Shown here one piece after another: positions 56,092 to 64,000 of a stretch of DNA of 64,000 nucleotides. The stretch is from Oxytricha trifallax. Its lineage: Eukaryota > Ciliophora > Spirotrichea > Sporadotrichida > Oxytrichidae. Made by a program: the position numbers and the translations under genes. The stretch is from the NCBI GenBank assembly GCA_000711775.1, contig ARYC01000432.1:1-64000 (forward strand), in the 5' to 3' direction. The first letter of the stretch is position 1; every line of letters starts with the position of its first letter. Under the pieces are notes generated by a model, which was given only the letters and a program-made list of their open reading frames with translations, ran no database searches and was not told where the DNA came from.

Positions 56092-56235
56092 TTGTCACGA
56101 GATTTGATAGATTTAGGTATTGCAAAGGAAGTAAGGGAGAAATCGTGCATTTTAAACCTTCTAAGGGTACCACTCGATTGTTCATTTAAAACTGAAGGAA
56201 GGTGGAGTTTCCGTCTCAGACATCTGTCTCAGGAG
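56092..56235 (+). pseudogene. Family A protein, copy 4 (decayed)
   Basis: Reads RYCKGSKGEIVHFKPSKGTT then RLFI, a TGA, and VEFPSQTSVSGAEKNAK. The order CKG.KG(K/E)I, GTTR, SPTQTSV-like and GAE matches copies 1-3. The DNA is the most diverged of the four. Confidence 0.5.
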
Positions 56236-56339
56236 CAGAGAAAAATGCGAAACAATATTTCTTCAGGCTATCCTATGTTTTTCTACAAAGCAATATTGCA
56301 CATTTCCAGATATCAAAATAAGCCATTTTACGAGATTCA

Positions 56340-57087
56340 CGTCTGTAATCTATAATCCTTTGAATTGGTTACTGATTTCCTCTCAGATTAGCATGAATTC
56401 CTCAAAGCACTTGAAGAAGCACTATAGCAATTTCTTTTAGAGCGCAGTCAGTTTTTTGTTGGTGGTAGAAATTTTCTCAATATACTGATATGAATTCCTG
56501 AGTTGCGTTATGTTTTATTCAAGATTTGCTGCTCTCTCTATCAAATTCATCTCAATATCTTTATTTAGCTTCGAGCTTTACGATGACTTGCTCATTCTTA
56601 ATAGAAAGCCTGCAAACGCTTATTCTTTTGAAGATGAGATATGCTTAGGCTACAGCAACAACTGGACAACATATCTTTACAGCACTTTTAAGAGCAAAAT
56701 TATACCCTGAATCAAAAAGCCTTTAGATATTGTACAAAAGATACTCTTTTAACTCACTCTGCAGCATAGATTAATCGTGAATCACAGTAACGATCCATCT
56801 CACATCTCCATGATTTCCAAACACTATTAGTATTACCAGAGAAGTTTTCCTTGTGATTTTATCTTCAATGGTCACGGTTGGTTTATGAAAGCTTTGCCCT
56901 GTCTTTTCTCTCTTGGCGTTAGTGTAAAAAGCATTGAATGTTCAGACCCACAACTACTTCGTGAAGAATGCTGAAACATGTTAAGTACTTGCAAATAAGC
57001 AATTGTGATGCATCTACTTCACTTAATTCTAATTCATGTGCTGCTTTGAGTGGTCCTAAGTTTCAGAGGTGGAAAAAGTACTGTTGA
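56340..57087 (+). pseudogene. Broken gene in four plus-strand blocks, unknown function
   Basis: Blocks: SDQHEFLKALEEALQQFLLE with SQFFVGGRNFLNIL (TGA 56491); from ATG 56510 SLFSFELYDDLLILNRKPAN and EDEICLGYSNNWTTYLYSTF (TGA 56708); PLDIVQKILFQLTLQHRLIV, HYQYYQRSFPCDFIFNGHGW and SLGVSVKSIECSDPQLLREE (TGA 56972); then, one base shifted, HVKYLQISNCDASTSLNSNS and LSGPKFQRWKKYC (TGA 57085). Composition is convincing in each. Either a pseudogene or a gene whose short intervening pieces are removed. Confidence 0.5.
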
Positions 57088-60000
57088 CTCCATTAATAGG
57101 TGCTTGGATTATAATATATTACAATCTTATAATGTTAAAATAAAATAAACTTTAATTAAAGTATAATACTCTAAGCCCAAGCATTAATAATTGGTTTCTA
57201 ATCAAGAAATAGACTGAAAATAAATTACTTCTAAATTTTAATGTTTATTTAAGAATATAAGGTTTTTAAAAAGTGATTAATATTTCAATTAATTTATAAC
57301 AATCAACCTAATCCATAAAAAATTATTCTTTTATCTAATTTTAAAATCACAATTATTCATATTTTTTTCTATTGTTAAAGGTTGTAAAGTAGTTGATCTT
57401 GAATATAAAACACGAATAAAGTGGTACTTTATGGTAATATTATGATCCATTTTTTAGAAAAATTTAATTGAAACTAATAATAAAAATGGAGATATTCCTA
57501 AAGAATTACCATAAAGTTTAAATTTTCATGTTTAAAACACCTACCCGCTAACATTTACAAAGAATCCGGAGCGATAATGGATTATAGAAAATTTATTTAA
57601 AATCACACACTTTTACTCTTCAGCTAATTAATAGTACAAACACATTCAATAATAGTAATATCAAATTTAATAGGTATAATATTTATAACTTGAGATCCTT
57701 ATGTTTAATTAATCTATTATCATTATCTATTTACTAATGCATATACTAGTTTTTAATTAAAACATAAATATACTAATAGATGGAGAATCAATTAATTAAT
57801 GTGAGTTATTATTAATTGCGAGAAATAAATAAATAAAATCTCTACAATATTTTGAATAATTGTTGTTATTAAGTGCTAAAAATGTTTTATTATTAAAAAT
57901 ATGAATGAATTACTACTCTGATATGAATTTATATTCACTGAATTATGAAAAATCATAATATTATTAAAGAGAGAGAAACATTTAAGCTTGATTAAATTTG
58001 ACTAATTTTATGATAAAAGGAGGTTATATGTTCAGCTACTATTAGAACTCATTAAATCTCTTAATGAGTGCTTGCTACAATGTTTTATATCGAACTAATT
58101 AAGCTTTTCAAGATCTTTATCTTGCAGTAATTTATGTAAATAACAAGTCAAATATCAATTGCCTTCAATACGATTGTTAAAGAGAAAAGTAAAAAGTCTT
58201 TCTTAAGTCTTAAAATATCGATTATAGCAACACTTGTTCATCTTTTTAATTCAGCATGATTGATGCTATCATTTAAATAAGTAGCACATGCATTTAGATA
58301 GAAAATTACCTAGCTGCAAATCTGTTAATAAAAACATAACCCTCTCTTATTCTTAGATTGCAAGGTTGATTATTATTTGCGGTTGATTTTCTTAAAACAC
58401 AAAATTTTATGAGTAATTTAATATTATTAAAAAAGTACTTTTAGTTTCAATAATTAGTAATCTAAATTTCGATAATTTATCCAATTCTCCTTTCGCAGCA
58501 TTTTTATTAATAAAAATAGATCTTGGCTGCTTATTTTCAATCAATAAAAATGGATGATAATTGATTAAAATATTATCAATCATAAATTCTCGAAAGGAAA
58601 ATGTTTAATAGATAAACGTAATAAATTTATAAATTTTCCATTTTAAAAGTAATTTGGGTTTAATGCTATATTTGGAGTAAAGGCAACTAGGATAACAAAG
58701 AATTTATTATAATCTTAAAATTTTCCCTATTTTTTATTTTAAACTGTTAAGTTTATCAATCACAAACTTTCATTACTCAATATGTTCATACTTTTATTGA
58801 CTTTTATAGTTGTAGTATATTTTGAAATGCACGATTATAATTAAATTCAAAAATATAGATAAATTTTATGTCAAACTATAAAAACTTAAAATAATATGAT
58901 AAACTCAATTTCTTTTGAATAAGAATTGATAAGACATAATAAATTAAAATCTAAAGTGCTAAAATATACTATAAAAAATTACATATATTTCTTAGATTAT
59001 ATAGAGGCAATCTACAAATTTATCTCTCCAACTCATAAACTAATTTGTTTTTATATAAATAATGTCATTTTATTATTATATATTGTTTTTTAGGAATCAA
59101 TACAAGGAATTAAATAACCAGTTTATAGTTTTACCACTATGCTCTTTTCTTTCCCTTTATATGTCTCACGCAGTATCCCTTATAAATGCCTAAGTTTGTG
59201 AAACTCACAGGACTTTATTGCCTGCAAAGACGGTTAGTTTCTAAATACTCGCCTTCTCATAATGCAATTTAATTCGTTTTTCATGTGTAATTTTTCATAT
59301 TCTTTTGTATTTTATCAATAAAATGGTATTGATTCTCTTCGATTTTATTACTTATGCCCATTATAAACTAATTGATATCCTGAATTTTCAACTGAAAGTC
59401 ATTTGCTTCAATAACCATTCATTAATTTATGAACCTGTTGAAAATGGTTCTTGAATTTTATAGTAATTATATTAATATTTTTGAACTATTTCACTAATTT
59501 AACATTAGTGAAATTCACATAAATAAATATTATTGATATTAAATATACTTATATACTATAAATATCATTAATGACTTATATATTAATAGTTTAATGTACT
59601 TAAATTAGGCATAATTAGTTATTTTAAATTAAACATATCATATTTTAATATATTTTAATTATTTACTTAAGTTCAAATATAGTATTCATTAAAGCTTCAA
59701 AAACACATGAGTTAATTCCATATAGATTTTTAGAATAATTTTCTATATAAAACTAGAAATTCTAAAGAGCACCACTATATTCACTTTTTGTGGATAAAAA
59801 ATTATTGTATCTAATAAATAGAGATTCTATAGAATCTTTTCAAAATTTAAGCATAATTCTCTATAGAATTATCACTAATTTTATAAGGAATATTAGGATT
59901 CCTGAATTTATCAACATGAAAAAGGTTATTATGAACTAGTATTATGATGTATTGAGTATTAATTTATAAAATAAACTTTATTTAAGGTATGTAAATAATA

Positions 60001-62490
60001 TAAATCTGTATAATTAATATAAGTGTTATATTATTTAAAAGTAGCGCCAATAAAGCCACTTTAAATGCTACCTATATTATTATATTCAAGCTTCTCAATA
60101 CATTAAAAAAAATAATTGGGTTTTTAAAAAATAGTCCTTCATCAGCACTAAAAACTAATATCTCTATATTTTTTAATCGATGATTTTATTGCTTTTTAAA
60201 GTTTATACTTTAATTAAAATCAATTTCCTCAAATTTAATTCTTAATTATGTGCTTTAAACTTCTGTAGATTGTATGTTCATTTTTTATATGATTTAATAT
60301 TTATTATTTGAGAATTTTTATATTAAAACTCTACTTTATGAGTAATATAAAAGTGCCATTATATAGCTTGAATTATTTAGTAAAATAATTCAATCTTTTG
60401 TCAATAATATATTAGATTCTTTATATTTATTTTAAAAATATCTTTTTACTTGATCGTTTAATATTATATTAAATGTCTTATAGAAAGTACCCGAAGTTAG
60501 AGTCATTAAGTTAAGGTAAGGCAAAGATTTAATTTCTACCATTTGAAAGTCTTAAGAAAATTAAAAAAATTGAGGTTTCAATTATTTCACCTATTACAAA
60601 TTTCTCTCACCAGAGTTTATGTAATTACTTATTTTATAAATCAGTGGTCTATATAAATCAATTATAACCTAATATTAAATTGAATTAACTTCTAACTCTA
60701 ATGGGATTCTTCTATGACCCCACTGAGTAAATGATATTTTATAAAGAAATACCCGAATTTTAGATACGGTGTACTAAATTATGAATTAGTCTCAATTTTG
60801 ATATTGGGATGAAGTTCAACTTTATTTGATATCTTGAGTTTTTCAAACATCGTTAGTAGAGAGTGATGAATTCCTAAAAGTATTTATTTATTATTGATTG
60901 ATTCTCTATTTATCACCTCTTGATCTGTCCTAGAAAGGAGTTTGTTTCAAACATGGCATGTGATGCATTCTAATTTAGGGGCTCGTTCTAATCGTTTGCA
61001 TCAATTGAGAAGATTCCTCTCATATGTGGTTGTGGAGGTTGTTTAAATTCATTTAGCAGTGGACGTTATTTGCGCTCGATAATCATTAACTTTTCCTATC
61101 TTAAATTTATTAGTAATCTTAATTTAATTAGATTAATAATTGAATTTTTAAAAAAATTATTCCGATTTTATTCGTTTAATCTTAATTAATCAAATTCCTA
61201 TTATTAATTAGGTGATGTTTAGTGATTAAGTTGCATCTTGTATTTGGGAAGATTATGGTGTATTAAGTTAAGAACTTTAATTACTTCTTTCTAGACAATC
61301 AGTCTTACATTATTCTTGATGAAAATTTAAAGTATTTTTCAAAAGCTATAGTATTTTCTTTGGATGGCTTATTTGGTTGGGGATCTATTCATCTTGTCAT
61401 AAAAATTGAGTCATGCTAAGATTTATACTTAAAGATTTCGAATATTTTTTTTAATTTAAAAAAGATACCTATTTATTGGTCTTTTTAACCTTTTTGCCTT
61501 GTTCTCTGATTATTGAATATCTCAGCTGAATTTTAATCATGTTAAACATATTCCTATTTTGTTTCTTTCTGAAATTATATAAAATCTAATTCAACCTTAT
61601 ATCTGATAAAGTATTCTGGTACTTTTAATTGGACTATTTTTTAATTTAGATTCTTCTTTAATTTAGCATTTGATAGAAATGCTAAATTCACAATAGATAC
61701 TCCCTTGAAGGTTAGTTCTAAATTATGAGTTTAATGAGAGCTTTTAAAGTTCCTGTCTGTGATATCTTGTGTAGTCGAATACATAGTATGATTTATATTC
61801 TGAGGAGTATTGGGATATTATTTTATTCATAATTTGAATGATTCATCCTTTTTATCTTCCTTAGCGCATGCTTGCATTGATAATAAGGAGGTAGTCAAAT
61901 TTAATAGGCTCTAATGAGCTAAAACTTTGACATTTTGTCATAGTTTTATATCATTAGAATCCAAGAATCTCTTCGATAAATTTTTCCAGTTCGAGTTACA
62001 TTACTAAATTCGATGTTAATCATCGGGGTGGGATCCACGTAAAGACTAAAGGAATAGATCATTTTTTAAATAAAAATCATAACCTTTATCGTTCATACAT
62101 TTCCTTCAACTCATGAAGATTTTTAAAAGTAATGAGGAGATTTTATAATAATAATTAAGCAAAATTTAAAAATCTTTTTATTAATATATTAAAAGAAATA
62201 ACAAAAAAATCTAAAAGGCTTGGTATTACCTTAATTTTTACTCTTATAATTTAACTTAACTCATTTTTTGGGGATAATTTTTATGATCAAAACTTATGTT
62301 TATTAGATCATCCAAAAGCTTCTAGGAATATTCTTTCATTATCAAAGCTTCTATAAATAAGTATAAAAAAAACAGTTAGTAAAGTTTAATTTTTATGAAA
62401 TTAATGCTCCACTTTAAAATATCTAATCCACTAAATTTACCAAAAGAATAATCAAATTTTATAATAATAATAATAAATAATAATAATAAT
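57088..62490. other. Long AT-rich region
   Basis: No confident gene or mobile-element end over 5.4 kb. Local slightly GC-richer spots at 60900-61080 and 61860-62050 showed no convincing frame. Confidence 0.3.
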
Positions 62491-62590
62491 TAATCCTCAT
62501 CGGGGGCTCAAGGCCCCCCGGATGAATATATATGTTATATATATGTAAGGGACTTGCCCTTTTAGTTGTGTTTAAAGTAATAGTTAAATA
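62491..62590. terminator. GC hairpins downstream of the right-edge gene
   Basis: TCATCGGGGGCT and GGCCCCCCGGATGA (62497-62525) form a strong stem in otherwise almost pure AT DNA, next to ATA triplet repeats. A second small stem AAGGG...CCCTT follows at about 62549-62562. They lie 30-95 bp past the stop codon of the gene at 62591. A role as a 3'-end or boundary signal is inferred. Confidence 0.4.
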
Positions 62591-64000
62591 TCAAAAGAGT
62601 ATACTTCCTTAATACTCGTAGTAATAGTCTTCATTAATTTGTTTGTCTCTTTCATCTTCTCTCACTTGTTTCATGAAGGTTTCTATTTTGAACCTCTTTT
62701 CCTAGATAAGTTGTTTATCTAGTTCGTCACTGTTGCTGAGTTTTCTAAGTCCTAGCCTTAGTTTAAGCTCATGTTGGAGCAGGTAGTGTATTTGTTTTAC
62801 TTATTCACTTGTATAATTCTATGGTGAGGTTTATGTGTCGCTAATGCTGTAGAGAATGTCATCTAGTAAAAAGTTGTTTGTTAGGAATTAAGAAAAACTC
62901 ATTGTTAGGTTAAGAATTGTAGCCAATAGTTTGGCTTATTCTTTGTCTATTCTTGGGAATAGTGTGGGGAATTGGCAACAGGAAATTATCCAACCTGCTG
63001 TTTAAACTGATTCCTTTAGGAAAATATCTATGTATTTGTGAAAGAATTCAAACTTCTTTCTTATATTATGATAATGAATGTTGTTGATAATCATAGTATT
63101 TTCCTTTGGTAATACCCCTTCTAGGAAGATTGTTTTAAAGAATGAAGTTTGAACAATATTGTCTATTTTCTTGTCATGAATTTTGTCAATGACCGAATTT
63201 TCTTCGTTTACGAAGTGTAAGTACACTTAAGTATAGTAGTCTTTAATTGTTTGTCCGAAGGCCTAGTCAATTCTGATTGTTACTGGATTCTTTAGGATCT
63301 AGAACAAGACTGTGTTCCATTTTACAGGTATGTCTGTTTGTTTAAATTCTTGCATTTTTGGAAGAAAGTTTTAAAACTCAGTCCTCATTTCTTATTGTTT
63401 GTTGAGCATTACCGTAATCAGTAGGTTTTTATATTCAGGTGGGGTGGGGGTTTTTACTTCTTGTCCGTCAGCTATTTTGTATAGTTTGTCAAAACTTTAT
63501 TGGCCTATTTGAATTATTTCTTATAGCATTTGTTGTTCATGAAGGTTGATTCTCTCATGTGGGACATCATTTAATTCAATGTATCTATGGAAGTTAGGAG
63601 GTATTATTTCTTATTGTTTTTTCTGATGTGCTTTGAAAAAACTGGTCAGAAAATTCTGTTCAGATTCTGGTAGTTACTACCTATGCTACTGGTCTAGTGC
63701 GTCACCGTCAAAGATGGTTCCTCTTCTATTAGATATTTAGTACCTTTTAGATTACTAGATGTTTGTAAAGTAATCTTATATGAGCCAAGATAGGTCTTTT
63801 AGTAGTTTCCAAATTGGGTATCTGGTCTTCTGATTGATTGTGTATTTACCATGAATATAAAAGAAGTTCAATGTTTCTCTTATATTGTGTTTGGTTAGGG
63901 CTGGGTGTGTTTAGCCTCTATCTGCCGCAAGAATCACTCCTAAGACTCTGCGGAGAATTTAGTGTTGTTTCTTTGAGATATCGATGAAAGATTTGTCTCT
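62591..64000 (-). CDS. Unbroken ORF of at least 469 aa, unknown function (5' end outside window)
   Basis: The frame is open from the right edge to TGA 62591-62593, with more than thirty TAA/TAG codons read as Gln. It includes RRVLGVILAADRGQTHPALT, YPIWKLLKDLSWLIQDYF, TPTPPEYKNLLITVMLNKQQ, NPVTIRIDQAFGQTIKDYY, SFFKTIFLEGVLPKENTMI, QTAGWIISCQFPTLFPRIDK and a charged helical tail (KQVREDERDKQINEDYYYEY). No membrane segment or signal peptide is visible. No known domain is recognised. It is by far the longest host-like frame here and shows no sign of decay, so it is either a germline-limited gene or one very long unscrambled segment. Confidence 0.8.

Noticed and set aside
62491-62590. GC clusters as a sign of mitochondrial DNA in the nucleus
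   Set aside because: The adjacent gene uses TAA and TAG as sense codons throughout, which fits the nuclear code of these ciliates and not a mitochondrial code.
1-64000. CRISPR arrays, bacterial operons, riboswitches, rRNA or tRNA genes
   Set aside because: None seen. Code use, transposon type and composition are those of a ciliate nucleus, and no tRNA-like B-box or cloverleaf was recognised by eye.

Overview
The window reads as germline (micronuclear) DNA of a stichotrich ciliate of the Oxytricha/Stylonychia type. Three things in the sequence point there. Conserved reading frames stay open only if TAA and TAG are read as glutamine and TGA is the sole stop. Several mobile elements end in C4A4/G4T4 telomere-like inverted repeats. 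Those elements carry the three-gene set of TBE (telomere-bearing element) transposons: a DD34E Tc1/mariner-type transposase (42 kDa), a small basic protein (22 kDa), and a C2H2 zinc-finger/kinase protein (57 kDa). All translations here use the ciliate code.

Layout: 1-1323, right part of a TBE of one subfamily with an open zinc-finger/kinase gene. 1.4-2.6 kb, an EF-hand fragment and the first copy of a dispersed protein family (family A). 2595-6693, a complete TBE sitting inside a host-like reading frame. 7-14 kb, decayed and intact gene pieces, with a mosaic of short, relatively GC-rich coding pieces on both strands between 10 and 13.9 kb (families A and B and several gene tails). 15.9-20.5 kb, more decayed gene pieces in AT-rich DNA. 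20462-25569, a truncated divergent TBE abutted by a complete TBE with an intact 482-codon zinc-finger/kinase gene, then a pseudokinase frame. 27-41 kb, mostly AT-rich with scattered coding remnants, a decayed LINE (36-39.5 kb) and an inverted-repeat-bounded cassette. 41104-46243, a third full-length TBE of the same subfamily, carrying a 1042-bp foldback element in its kinase gene. 46.4-48.5 kb, a decayed gene interrupted by a 277-bp palindromic insert. 48.9-50.0 kb, a TBE relic. 55.4-57.1 kb, an intact 210-codon ORF and a broken gene. 62591-64000, an unbroken ORF of at least 469 codons running off the right edge.

The TBE genes work as one unit. Divergent 22-kDa and 57-kDa genes flank a shared GGTACC-rich spacer, and the transposase converges on the 22-kDa gene. 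In all three full-length copies the transposase carries disruptions, whereas two zinc-finger/kinase genes (elements 1 and 4) have no interruption over the part visible. The 22-kDa gene shows two very short GTAAG...AG candidate introns at conserved positions.

Limits: family names come from motifs read by eye. No database, alignment or macronuclear comparison was possible, so whether the host-like pieces are true macronuclear-destined segments, germline-limited genes or pseudogenes is open. Long AT-rich stretches were not exhaustively read in six frames.
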